Assembly: GCF_001998965.1 (NCBI RefSeq)
Contig: NZ_MLHJ01000047.1
Span: 1 to 39,013 of the forward strand
DNA: 39,013 bases
Origin: Rodentibacter rarus
Lineage (GTDB): Bacteria > Pseudomonadota > Gammaproteobacteria > Enterobacterales > Pasteurellaceae
Direction: 5' to 3'
Both the position numbers and the translations under genes were made by a program. Below, piece by piece: positions 18,059 to 26,370 of this stretch. Positions within the stretch are counted from its first letter, which is position 1. Each line of letters starts with the position of its first letter. The notes under the pieces are model-generated. The model did not search any database. It was not told the origin of the DNA and saw nothing but the letters and a program-made list of their open reading frames with translations.

Positions 18059-19016
18059 CTAAATTTTTAGAAATTGCTTCCGATGGAATATTATTAACAT
18101 CATAAGAAAGGAATGATAATAATAAATATATTCCGACTAAAATAGGCAATAATGCAACAACAATAGTGCCTGTTGGTGTTTGAACATTTAATCCAGCATT
18201 AACAAACCAATGATATAACCCAAATATTGAACCAAATAAACTCAATAAGATACCAAATATAAGTTCTAACGAAGCTACATTAAAGTCTTGTAAAAAATAC
18301 TTATAAAATATCCGTTTAGAAAAGTTTTTCAGATTCCCTTTAAGAAAAGGGAAAAATATCTTATTGATTTTCAAATTGGATATTTCGTCTCCATATACAG
18401 CAATCATTGGTATATCCATAACCTTAGCTTGTACTAAATTAAGACGAAATAAAATATCACTTTCAAAGAAATAACGCTTTTGTATCTTGTCTAATGCTAA
18501 GCGTTTTAGTACTGCAGTACTAATGGCTGTATAGCCATTAGTTGGATCAAATGTTTTCCAATATCCAGAAGATAACTTAGTTAGAAAAGAAAGTGCAATA
18601 TTACCAAATAGACGGACTTTTGGCATTGCACTCGCATCGGAAAAATTAAAAAAACGATTTCCTTTGGTGTAATCAGCTTCACCATTAACAATAGGTAAAA
18701 TAAACTTTTTAGCTAATTTAGGATCCATTTGATCATCACCATCAATTTTGACAACAATATCTATTTCGTCTTCGATAGCTTGACGGTAACCTGTAATAAC
18801 TGCACCACCAACACCTTGGTTTTCTTGATGGAAAATGATTTTAACCCTAGGGTCAATAATGTTATTTTCTACAAATTTACCACTATTTTGATCACACTTA
18901 TCATCTACAATATAAATCACATCAATATAGTCAGGCATTTTTGATATTACACTTTCAATATGTGCAATTACTCGATAAGCTGGTACAACAGCAGCGATAC
19001 GTTTATTATTTATCAT
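18042..19016 (-). CDS. GtrB-like polyprenyl-phosphate glycosyltransferase
   Basis: It probably moves a sugar from a nucleotide donor to undecaprenyl phosphate on the cytoplasmic side. The N-terminal GT2/DPM1-like domain shows AAVVPAYRV, IVDDKCDQNSG, ENQGVGGAVITGY and KIDGDDQMDP. The C-terminal third has two membrane helices (about residues 245-290), the GtrB layout. Length is 324 residues. Its neighbours are a GtrA flippase and a GT-C-like membrane protein, which together form a full lipid-linked side-sugar system. Sugar identity is unknown. Confidence 0.8.
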   Translation of the reverse strand: MINNKRIAAVVPAYRVIAHIESVISKMPDYIDVIYIVDDKCDQNSGKFVENNIIDPRVKIIFHQENQGVGGAVITGYRQAIEDEIDIVVKIDGDDQMDPKLAKKFILPIVNGEADYTKGNRFFNFSDASAMPKVRLFGNIALSFLTKLSSGYWKTFDPTNGYTAISTAVLKRLALDKIQKRYFFESDILFRLNLVQAKVMDIPMIAVYGDEISNLKINKIFFPFLKGNLKNFSKRIFYKYFLQDFNVASLELIFGILLSLFGSIFGLYHWFVNAGLNVQTPTGTIVVALLPILVGIYLLLSFLSYDVNNIPSEAISKNLDDKEN

Positions 19017-19029
19017 ATAATAGTCCTAT

Positions 19030-19425
19030 TCAATTTTTATAAACCCATATTTTAGAAACAAAAAAAGTCGTAACAGCAATAATTGGGAGTGTAATCACTT
19101 TTGCTACTATAATATCAATATCTAAGAATTCTGTTAGAAGATACATTAATACGATTGTATTAACATAGTTCAATAAAACAAGAATGAGGTATTTTATTAG
19201 ATTTCCAACACTGGCTTTATTTTGAAATGTAAAATATGTGTGTGAAAAATAGTTAAATACCAACCCTAGTATAAATGCTAGAGAGATAGATAGTTCATTA
19301 TTCCATAATAGAATCTTATTAAATAAATATAAACTCCCTATATCGACTAAAGCAGAGCTACCGCCTACAAAAAGAAAAAAGACAAATTGCTTGTATTTAT
19401 TAATAAGACTAGAAAGAACAATCAT
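19030..19425 (-). CDS. GtrA-family membrane protein, putative polyprenyl-sugar flippase
   Basis: It has 131 residues and four hydrophobic helices, starting with the GtrA-type segment FLFVGGSSALVDIGSLYLF and containing LGLVFNYFSHTYFTF. GtrA proteins are thought to turn undecaprenyl-phosphate-linked sugars across the inner membrane. The start overlaps the end of the GT-C-like gene by 17 bases, and the GtrB-like gene follows after 13 bases, so all three are tightly coupled. Confidence 0.85.
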   Translation of the reverse strand: MIVLSSLINKYKQFVFFLFVGGSSALVDIGSLYLFNKILLWNNELSISLAFILGLVFNYFSHTYFTFQNKASVGNLIKYLILVLLNYVNTIVLMYLLTEFLDIDIIVAKVITLPIIAVTTFFVSKIWVYKN

Positions 19426-21538
19426 AATTAGGATTATCCTCTATACTTGGTAACATTTTGTACCCATATTTGTCACTATAACTAACCAAGCAAAATTTAA
19501 TATTTTGCACATTAGATTTTAATAAAATATTAAATCCAGATCTTTTTAATTCCTTATCATTTATGGCTGAAACTACGTCATTTCTAATCACGGAATTAGC
19601 TTTCATTAAGGATAATTCCATTATATTAGGCGTCAAAATCCATACTTTATTTTCTGGAGATAAAGACCACCCTATTAACTGAAAATATTCTCCATCATAA
19701 AAAATTTGATCAAGTGATCCTCCTTTATCAGCCAATTTGATAAGGCTTATATCATCAGATAGTTCAACATTTTGTAATGTTGATAAAGAGGTATCGCTTT
19801 TTTCATTTTGAATATCTTTTATTGGTATAACCACAGTATCTTGATATGGATTATAGGGTTTTAATATTGTAGAAGATACTTTAAGATGAGCATAACGATT
19901 AAATATATAATTAAATTTATCATTAGGCATATCTGGATAAATAGACTTAAAAAAATCTAATTGCGGTCTTATCAATACATTCGTAAAAGATTTAACTCCG
20001 ATACCAGCTAATATAGCTCCTGGATAATCTTCTTTAACCACCCAACCATTTTCATTTTTATATGAGTTTAATTCTTCTGTCTTATATGAGTTAATAATAT
20101 CAAAAATAGGTTTTGTGGATTGTAATGGATTAAAGTTAAATGTATATATTAAAGACAGAGATAATATTGATAACATTAAGGTTAATCTATTTAGCCTATT
20201 AAGACTAAAAAGAAGAAATAAAATTGGGATTAGCATTATTTCCCAATGCGATTTATCTATTAATGATTCTCCAGAGATATATGATGAAATGAAATAGCCT
20301 AGTACAACTAAAGATGAAAATATAGAGATTCTATACCAGTTAAATATGAGCTTACCTCTAATAATGCAGAAAAATGCGAGAATATTAATTGACAAACCAA
20401 GTAAATAGACACCTCTGTGTGCAGGAGACATATATAATAAAGTTACCTTCACAAACCATTCAGGGAAAGCAATTACCATCCATAAAGATACAAATAGAAA
20501 AGTAGATAATAATAAGACAAAAATTCTATTCTTAAATATATCTCTCAAATTTCTATAATCCAAAAAACAAATTGAGAATAGAGGAAGATAGGTTACAACT
20601 CCTCCTACTTCACAAATATTAGGTCCCCAAGTTTGCTCATATCCATTGATTAATAAATATGGGAAAAAACTTGACAGCCAATATTGCCAAGAGCTATCAC
20701 CACCAAGTGATATCCTTTTCCCTGGATATACAGTCTCTGATACAACTTTAATTGCATCTTTGAAATAAAAAAATACAATCCCGACAGCTAATGCACAAAA
20801 AATGGCTTTTATCCAATATTTTGAAATTAGTTCCTTTACATTCCAACTACTTTCATAAATTAGAATAAGAATTATCCCTAAATATACACTTTGAATAATT
20901 ATAGGCGGATATGTATGAGAAACTAACCATACTATAGCCACATAAAAAGTAAATAATACACTATATTTAGATTCTGATATTAATGAAATATATAACCAAG
21001 GAGTAAATGCTAAAATAGGTCCTAAAGTTGTTAACCAATATTGAACAAATCCAGTAAAATATAAAGTTAGAGAAAAAAGCATAGAGTAAATACTCCTATG
21101 CTCAACACCTTTTAAAATAGTCTTTTCTATTATCTTTTTCCAACCAAAAATAAAAAATAATGCGACTAAAACATGATAGATGGAGAAAGCCCTTTCTGGA
21201 GAAAATAAAAAGAACCCCCAAGTCAGAGGTTTAAATATAACCATCCAATCTAAAAGAGGCAGTTGATTAAATCCTCTTAAATCAATTAAGTATCCGGGAG
21301 TTTCATAAAACCTCTCAAAATTATTATTTACAGCCATCTGTAAATATGGGGTCCATACAGACCATTCATCTGATCTAATAGGTCTAGCTTCACCAAGTAA
21401 AGGTTTGTTTGGAATATCAAAGATATCTAAAGCTATTCCATAAGATGATGGAGATAAGTAAAGCGATACATATAAAATACTAATTACAAAAGCAATAGTA
21501 TAAAAATAATAATTGATTCTTTTGTTATAATCTATCAT
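19409..21538 (-). CDS. Large membrane protein, probable GT-C type glycosyltransferase
   Basis: It has 709 residues with about 11-12 hydrophobic helices in the first 470, then a soluble, probably periplasmic domain. A first large loop carries GEARPIRSDEWSVWTP; acidic residues in that loop are where GT-C enzymes keep their catalytic base, and this motif recurs in membrane proteins of polysaccharide loci. Beside GtrA and GtrB-like genes it is the likely third component that transfers the flipped sugar to the glycan in the periplasm, like GtrC in serotype-converting phages. It is very AT-rich. Exact activity is unknown; an O-antigen polymerase-like role is an alternative I consider less likely. 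Confidence 0.65.
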   Translation of the reverse strand: MIDYNKRINYYFYTIAFVISILYVSLYLSPSSYGIALDIFDIPNKPLLGEARPIRSDEWSVWTPYLQMAVNNNFERFYETPGYLIDLRGFNQLPLLDWMVIFKPLTWGFFLFSPERAFSIYHVLVALFFIFGWKKIIEKTILKGVEHRSIYSMLFSLTLYFTGFVQYWLTTLGPILAFTPWLYISLISESKYSVLFTFYVAIVWLVSHTYPPIIIQSVYLGIILILIYESSWNVKELISKYWIKAIFCALAVGIVFFYFKDAIKVVSETVYPGKRISLGGDSSWQYWLSSFFPYLLINGYEQTWGPNICEVGGVVTYLPLFSICFLDYRNLRDIFKNRIFVLLLSTFLFVSLWMVIAFPEWFVKVTLLYMSPAHRGVYLLGLSINILAFFCIIRGKLIFNWYRISIFSSLVVLGYFISSYISGESLIDKSHWEIMLIPILFLLFSLNRLNRLTLMLSILSLSLIYTFNFNPLQSTKPIFDIINSYKTEELNSYKNENGWVVKEDYPGAILAGIGVKSFTNVLIRPQLDFFKSIYPDMPNDKFNYIFNRYAHLKVSSTILKPYNPYQDTVVIPIKDIQNEKSDTSLSTLQNVELSDDISLIKLADKGGSLDQIFYDGEYFQLIGWSLSPENKVWILTPNIMELSLMKANSVIRNDVVSAINDKELKRSGFNILLKSNVQNIKFCLVSYSDKYGYKMLPSIEDNPNYDCSF

Positions 21539-21547
21539 GATAATAAC

Positions 21548-22729
21548 CTAGTTCATTCCTGTCATATACATTAACTTATCTTTTAATGTAGCTAAATTCC
21601 AATGTCTTCTTCTAATTCTTTGATCATTAACATATTCATTTAATAAATCTTGGTCAAAGTTTTTTCCTTGCTCACGAATTAACATCCATTCTGTAATTTG
21701 GCGATATACAAGATCCCGTTTTAAAAATGGGAAACCAAATTCATCAATAATAAAGAAAGGACAAACAACAATCATACCGAATTTATCAATCATACGAGAA
21801 ATTTCTTGTTTTAAAGAAGCTGTATAGTAGGCGATATGTTCTGCTGTTGCTTTCTTATCATAGAAAGCAAGGCTTAAAGATTTTAAACCGCCAATCACAT
21901 TTTGATCTAAATGTTTGTTCGCAGAAACTTCAATTAGGAATTTCTGTAATTTTTCTTTATTATTTACGATGGTGTTTATAACATTATCTGTGCTTAAAAA
22001 TACCACAGGTTTAAAACCATCTTTTAAAATAGATTCTGAAAGTTTTATTTCGCCATTGTGAATATTTAAACGTCTATCATCACTAATAAGGAAATTATCC
22101 CAGAAGTTAATAAAATTTGGGGAATTTAATACATTATGCGAGAATTTAAGGAAATAGGATTGAAGGTGATAACCCGGTCTTCCCATATATTCTGCAACGC
22201 CAACAAAATCTTCATTTTCATTTTTAATGAGGAAGTCAACAAATCGATTATCTTTTTGTTTTAAATTAGCAAAAACAGAATCGTTACAGATAATAAGGTT
22301 GTTAGGTGTTACATTCTTGTGACGAAGTAAACGGATAAACTCTTTATAAGTACCAAAGTCACGTCCAAGATTCGCACGTTCTCCCATAAATACGACTTTG
22401 TCTTTAAATTTTTCAACAAAATCTGAATTTAATGTACCATTAGAAATTGCTACAATTTTATAATTTAATTTTTCTAACATTTGAAAATATCGTTCATACA
22501 TTAGAAATGATCTAGGTGCGTAAACAACAAATAAGATTACATTCTCATTATTTAATGATGTGTAATCAAAAGATTCAAATTGTTTGATTGGCTTGATTGT
22601 GCCATTAGGGTTAGATTTAGAGTAATTTTTAGCGACTTTACTCATTTTATAGCGTTCTTTGATTAAAAAAGAAAGCATAGAATTAAAGAATAATTTTTCT
22701 TTAAGAATGTGACAGATTTTTTTTAACAT
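21548..22729 (-). CDS. RgpF-like (rhamnan synthesis protein F family) glycosyltransferase
   Basis: It has 393 residues with the RgpF pattern: ENVILFVVYAPRSFLMYERY, YKIVAISNGTL, then GERANLGRDFGTYKEFI and NLIICNDSVF, and SYFLKFSHNVLNSPNFINFW further on. RgpF enzymes act in rhamnose-containing glycans such as streptococcal rhamnan, which fits the rml genes here. It is cytoplasmic or membrane-associated and lies between the ABC exporter genes and the GT-C gene, 11 bases from wzt. The linkage made is not deducible. Confidence 0.78.
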   Translation of the reverse strand: MLKKICHILKEKLFFNSMLSFLIKERYKMSKVAKNYSKSNPNGTIKPIKQFESFDYTSLNNENVILFVVYAPRSFLMYERYFQMLEKLNYKIVAISNGTLNSDFVEKFKDKVVFMGERANLGRDFGTYKEFIRLLRHKNVTPNNLIICNDSVFANLKQKDNRFVDFLIKNENEDFVGVAEYMGRPGYHLQSYFLKFSHNVLNSPNFINFWDNFLISDDRRLNIHNGEIKLSESILKDGFKPVVFLSTDNVINTIVNNKEKLQKFLIEVSANKHLDQNVIGGLKSLSLAFYDKKATAEHIAYYTASLKQEISRMIDKFGMIVVCPFFIIDEFGFPFLKRDLVYRQITEWMLIREQGKNFDQDLLNEYVNDQRIRRRHWNLATLKDKLMYMTGMN

Positions 22730-22740
22730 AAATAATAGAC

Positions 22741-23478
22741 CTAATTAAAAGTTGACATATATTGTTGGCTTACTGAATTTACATCACCTTGTGCTTTCAC
22801 AATACCTTTATCAATCCAAATGGCGGATTGGCAAAGCTCTTTTACTTGTTCGATGGAATGAGATACAAAGAGAAGTGTTGTGCCTCCACTTAATAACTCT
22901 TCCATTCTTGCTTTACATTTTTGTTGAAAAGCATAATCTCCAACGGCTAATACTTCATCTACGATTAAAATATCGGGTTTTGTTACTGTTGCAATGGCAA
23001 AGCCTAAACGAGCAGACATTCCTGATGAAAAATTCTTAATAGGAACATCTAAAAAATCATTAAGCTCTGCAAAATCAACAATTTGTTGAAAATTCTCTTC
23101 TATGAATTTTTTGCTATGCCCTAATAAGGCACCATTCAAAAATACATTTTCACGCGCAGTTAACTCAGGATCAAATCCAGCACCTAATTCAATTAAGGGC
23201 GAAATCGAACCATTAATTTCGACACTTCCTGTATAAGGGTCAATAATTCCACTAATTAATTTTAATAACGTAGATTTACCTGATCCATTTGTTCCAATTA
23301 ATCCCCAAGCCTCGCCTCTTTTTACTTGGAAATTAATATCTTTTAAAGCAAAGAACTCCTGAAACATCAGTTCTCGTTTTAAAAGTTTAATCACATATTC
23401 TTTTAAACCGCTAATATTACCAGAAGCTTTATTGAAGCATACGGAGGCATTTTTTACATTTACAACGATATCATGCAT
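22741..23478 (-). CDS. wzt: Polysaccharide ABC exporter ATPase, short form
   Basis: The nucleotide-binding subunit of the O-antigen/capsule-type exporter. It has 245 residues with Walker A GTNGSGKSTLLK, signature NFSSGMSARLGF, Walker B PDILIVDEVLAVGD and the switch His in LLFVSHS. It stops right after the ATPase domain, so the C-terminal carbohydrate-binding domain of long Wzt proteins is absent. In known systems the short form goes with export that does not need a capped chain end. It pairs with wzm, 13 bases upstream. Confidence 0.92.
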   Translation of the reverse strand: MHDIVVNVKNASVCFNKASGNISGLKEYVIKLLKRELMFQEFFALKDINFQVKRGEAWGLIGTNGSGKSTLLKLISGIIDPYTGSVEINGSISPLIELGAGFDPELTARENVFLNGALLGHSKKFIEENFQQIVDFAELNDFLDVPIKNFSSGMSARLGFAIATVTKPDILIVDEVLAVGDYAFQQKCKARMEELLSGGTTLLFVSHSIEQVKELCQSAIWIDKGIVKAQGDVNSVSQQYMSTFN

Positions 23479-23491
23479 TTCTTACCTCCGT

Positions 23492-24277
23492 TTAAATATA
23501 AAGAATAAATTGGTTTTGTTTACGTTTAAATACCCAATATCCAATAAATAAGAAGGCAAAGGCAACAATAAATCCTTGAGTTAGCCATTCCAATAGCAGT
23601 GGGTTACCATTTAAAACAACATCTCTAAATTGTGTAACATAGCCATACATTGGGTTTAAATTGTCATACCACCAACGATATTCTTCTGAAATAATAGAAA
23701 CAGGATAAATAATTGGCGTTAAATACATCCAAATAGAAATAAATACGCCCCACAAATACTGAATATCTCGGAAAAATACTGCTGTAGCTGCAAGAATAAA
23801 ACTAATACCTAAACTAAAAATATAAACTTCAAGTAATATAACTGGAACCCAAAGAATATGCCACGTTACAGATACTTGCGTAAAGATCATCACCAACACT
23901 AATGCAATGAGTGAGAATAGGAGATTGACTAAAGAGCTAGTGACTTTAGAGACCGTAAAAATATATTTAGGGACATAGGTTTTTTTTAGTAATTGTGCAT
24001 TACTTACAATAGAACTTACCGCCATTGTTGTTGCTTCGCTTAAAAAACTAAATAATACCTGTCCACTTAATAAATAAACTGCAAAGTTTGGAATATCAAA
24101 TCTAAATAGTTGAGAAAACACGATGACAAGTACGGTCATCATAAGTAAAGGATTTAAAATGCTCCAGACATAGCCTAAGTAACTACGACGATATTTTAAT
24201 TTAATATCTTTAATGACTAATTGTCTTAATAACTCTTTATAGTGTAATAATTCAGTGAGTCCAGTTTTTTTCTTCAT
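23492..24277 (-). CDS. wzm: Polysaccharide ABC exporter permease
   Basis: The membrane subunit of the ABC-2 type exporter that carries the lipid-linked glycan across the inner membrane. It has 261 residues and six hydrophobic segments, starting with the amphipathic stretch LLRQLVIKDIKLKYRRSYLGYVWSILNPLL, which is diagnostic of this family (read in parts: DIKLKYRRS, LGYVWSILNP). It is followed by wzt. An 88-base gap with a perfect 12-bp inverted repeat separates it from rmlC. Confidence 0.92.
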   Translation of the reverse strand: MKKKTGLTELLHYKELLRQLVIKDIKLKYRRSYLGYVWSILNPLLMMTVLVIVFSQLFRFDIPNFAVYLLSGQVLFSFLSEATTMAVSSIVSNAQLLKKTYVPKYIFTVSKVTSSLVNLLFSLIALVLVMIFTQVSVTWHILWVPVILLEVYIFSLGISFILAATAVFFRDIQYLWGVFISIWMYLTPIIYPVSIISEEYRWWYDNLNPMYGYVTQFRDVVLNGNPLLLEWLTQGFIVAFAFLFIGYWVFKRKQNQFILYI

Positions 24278-24288
24278 AAGAATCTCAA

Positions 24289-24360
24289 TGCAAATATAAA
24301 ACGGCTAGAAATAAGAAAATGAAAAAGGGAAGTTTACGTAAAAACCTCTTTATATTTGCA
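24289..24360. repeat. Perfect 12-bp inverted repeat in rmlC-wzm gap
   Basis: TGCAAATATAAA (24289-24300) is exactly repeated in inverse at 24349-24360, with 48 bases between. It fills most of the gap between rmlC and wzm. It could be an RNA hairpin modulating expression, or ends of a lost or tiny mobile sequence. Confidence 0.55.
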
Positions 24361-24365
24361 AAAAT

Positions 24366-24908
24366 TTATTTAAATTTAACCGCTTCCGCTAAAATTTTAC
24401 CCGCCAAATCTTTCACCGATAAACTCGGTTTTCCATCAAGTGGCCATTCAATGCCAACACTTTCATCATTCCAAATCAGCGAGTGCTCTGCTTTTGGATT
24501 GTAATAATCGGTGCATTTATAGGAAAATTCCGCTTCATCTGTTAATACATAAAAGCCGTGAGCAAACCCCTCCGGTACCCACAATTGCCGTTTATTTTCC
24601 GCAGATAAAATTTCACCGACCCACTGTCCAAAAGTCGGTGACTTTTCTCGCATATCTACCGCAACATCAAACACTGCACCGAACACCACTCGGACTAATT
24701 TACCCTGTGTATTTTCTGTTTGATAATGCAAACCACGCAATACGCCTTTAATGGATTTTGAATGGTTTTCTTGTACAAAGATGCGATCTGCCACATTTTC
24801 TCTAAACCATTCATCACGGAACGTTTCCATAAAAAAACCACGTTCATCACCGAAAACTTGGGGTTCTAATAATTTGACTTCTGGGATTTTGGTATTAATA
24901 ACTTTCAT
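24366..24908 (-). CDS. rmlC: dTDP-4-dehydrorhamnose 3,5-epimerase
   Basis: The third step in dTDP-L-rhamnose synthesis, in the cytoplasm. It has 180 residues, the usual length. The cupin core shows GDERGFFMETF, KGVLRGLHYQ with the catalytic His61, and VPEGFAHGFYVL; the tyrosine block is CTDYYNPKAEHSL. The start overlaps the stop of the RelA/SpoT-like gene by the four bases ATGA, so its translation is coupled to that gene. Confidence 0.95.
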   Translation of the reverse strand: MKVINTKIPEVKLLEPQVFGDERGFFMETFRDEWFRENVADRIFVQENHSKSIKGVLRGLHYQTENTQGKLVRVVFGAVFDVAVDMREKSPTFGQWVGEILSAENKRQLWVPEGFAHGFYVLTDEAEFSYKCTDYYNPKAEHSLIWNDESVGIEWPLDGKPSLSVKDLAGKILAEAVKFK

Positions 24909-25480
24909 TGTGAATCCTTATTTTTTACAAAATTTCGTTTATATTTTCGGTGGCTTTGAATGTTTTTTTCTGCATCTTTTTTATCCCAGATTTGTAATTC
25001 CCAAGGGTAATAAAAGTTGCTGGCATTTTTGAAGTAAAGATGAATACCAACATATTCATCTTTATCTCTTAAATACCAATTCTTTAAGCCATATTTTTCT
25101 TTCCAAGCATCTAATTGTTCCATTACTTGAGTTATGTCATCAGAAGAAACAATAATTCTCGCACCGAAAATATCATTTAAAATGCTATTAACAGGATAGC
25201 CTTCACTACGTTGTTTGAATCGTTCAATTTTATCTAAAATAGATTCTGATGTTTTTACACGATAAAAGTAAGGTACATCATATAAATCTGCTCGATATAA
25301 GTAATCGTTGATCGATTCATGTAAGTTAAGGCGATAAGATAAAATATGCTCGACAGGCACTTTTGCCAGCGTATGTTTTAAATTAACTTTTTCGATTTTG
25401 TCGGTTTCAAAATAATCTGTTGAAAACGCTAGATGAACTTTGTTAATTTCATCAATTAAACGCTCTATTTTCTCAAGCAT
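24905..25480 (-). CDS. RelA/SpoT-domain-like protein inside the rml operon
   Basis: It has 191 residues from the ATG at 25480, chosen because AAGGAA lies just upstream; the longer frame from 25534 would overlap rmlD. It carries the order of motifs of (p)ppGpp synthetase domains: R74-x-K76 with ES80 and K84 (YRVKTSESILDK), D103-x-x-G-x-R108 (NDIFGARII), Y143-x-G-x-H147 and E161-x-Q163 (PWELQIWD). No hydrolase, TGS or ACT domain is present, so it is a small stand-alone form. It is 11 bases after rmlD and coupled to rmlC by ATGA. Whether it makes an alarmone, modifies RNA like toxic small synthetases, or has another substrate is unknown. Confidence 0.7.
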   Translation of the reverse strand: MLEKIERLIDEINKVHLAFSTDYFETDKIEKVNLKHTLAKVPVEHILSYRLNLHESINDYLYRADLYDVPYFYRVKTSESILDKIERFKQRSEGYPVNSILNDIFGARIIVSSDDITQVMEQLDAWKEKYGLKNWYLRDKDEYVGIHLYFKNASNFYYPWELQIWDKKDAEKNIQSHRKYKRNFVKNKDSQ

Positions 25481-25491
25481 ATTTCCTTCTT

Positions 25492-26370
25492 TTATTCTGC
25501 GTAAGCCTGAATGTTTTTCAACGCTTTTTTCCAATCACTTGGCTGAATGCCGAATACTTGCTGAATTTTGGTTAAATCTAAACAAGAATTTGCTGGGCGT
25601 TTAGCCGGTGTTGGATAATCCGCCGTAGTAATCGCATTTACAAACGGGGCTTTTTCTAGCACATTTTGCGAAACCGCTTCATCAAAAATTGCTTTTGCAA
25701 AATCACACCAGCTGACATAAGGCTCGCCTGTGAAGTGATAAATACCATATTGCACTTCTTCGCCTGCGATAATTTTTTCGGCGATTTGGATTAAGGCTGC
25801 CGCAATATCGCCTGCATAGGTAGGTCCACCGATTTGATCCGCAACGACACCCAAAGTATCTCGTGTTTTTGCTAAACGTAGCATTGTTTTCACAAAGTTA
25901 TTGCCGTGTTCACCAAATACCCAAGCGGTACGCAACACAATAAATTTTTCGTTTGCTTTCGCCGTGGCTTGTTCACCGGCAAGTTTCGTTTTGCCATATA
26001 CACCTTGCGGATCGGTGGCATCAGTTTCTTTATATTTTCCTTTACGCTGACCGTCAAAAACGTAGTCAGTTGAAATATGCAAAATCGCTGCACCGACATT
26101 TTTTGCGGCTTCCGCCAAGTACTGTGAGCCTTTTACATTAATAGCTTCGGAAAGTTCAATTTCGGTTTCGGCACGATCAACAGCAGTATGAGCTGCAGCA
26201 TTGATAATGACATCCGGTCGAAAATTTTCGACCGTATTTTGCACCGCACTTTGATCGGTAATATCAAGCTCATCACGATCAACGGCTAAAATTTCGTGTT
26301 TATCTTGTAGTTGTTTGGTTAAACAATAGCCGACCTGTCCGTTTGCCCCTGTAATCAAAAACTTTGCCAT
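25492..26370 (-). CDS. rmlD: dTDP-4-dehydrorhamnose reductase
   Basis: The last step of dTDP-L-rhamnose synthesis: NAD(P)H-dependent reduction of dTDP-4-keto-L-rhamnose. It has 292 residues. The nucleotide loop TGANGQVG is at the N-terminus, followed by HISTDYVFDG and the catalytic YGKTK (Tyr-x-x-x-Lys) in GVYGKTKLAGEQ. An uptake signal is embedded near 26247. It starts directly after the rmlA stop. It is a full-length reductase of the RmlD type; a talose-forming homologue is unlikely but cannot be excluded by eye. Confidence 0.94.
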   Translation of the reverse strand: MAKFLITGANGQVGYCLTKQLQDKHEILAVDRDELDITDQSAVQNTVENFRPDVIINAAAHTAVDRAETEIELSEAINVKGSQYLAEAAKNVGAAILHISTDYVFDGQRKGKYKETDATDPQGVYGKTKLAGEQATAKANEKFIVLRTAWVFGEHGNNFVKTMLRLAKTRDTLGVVADQIGGPTYAGDIAAALIQIAEKIIAGEEVQYGIYHFTGEPYVSWCDFAKAIFDEAVSQNVLEKAPFVNAITTADYPTPAKRPANSCLDLTKIQQVFGIQPSDWKKALKNIQAYAE

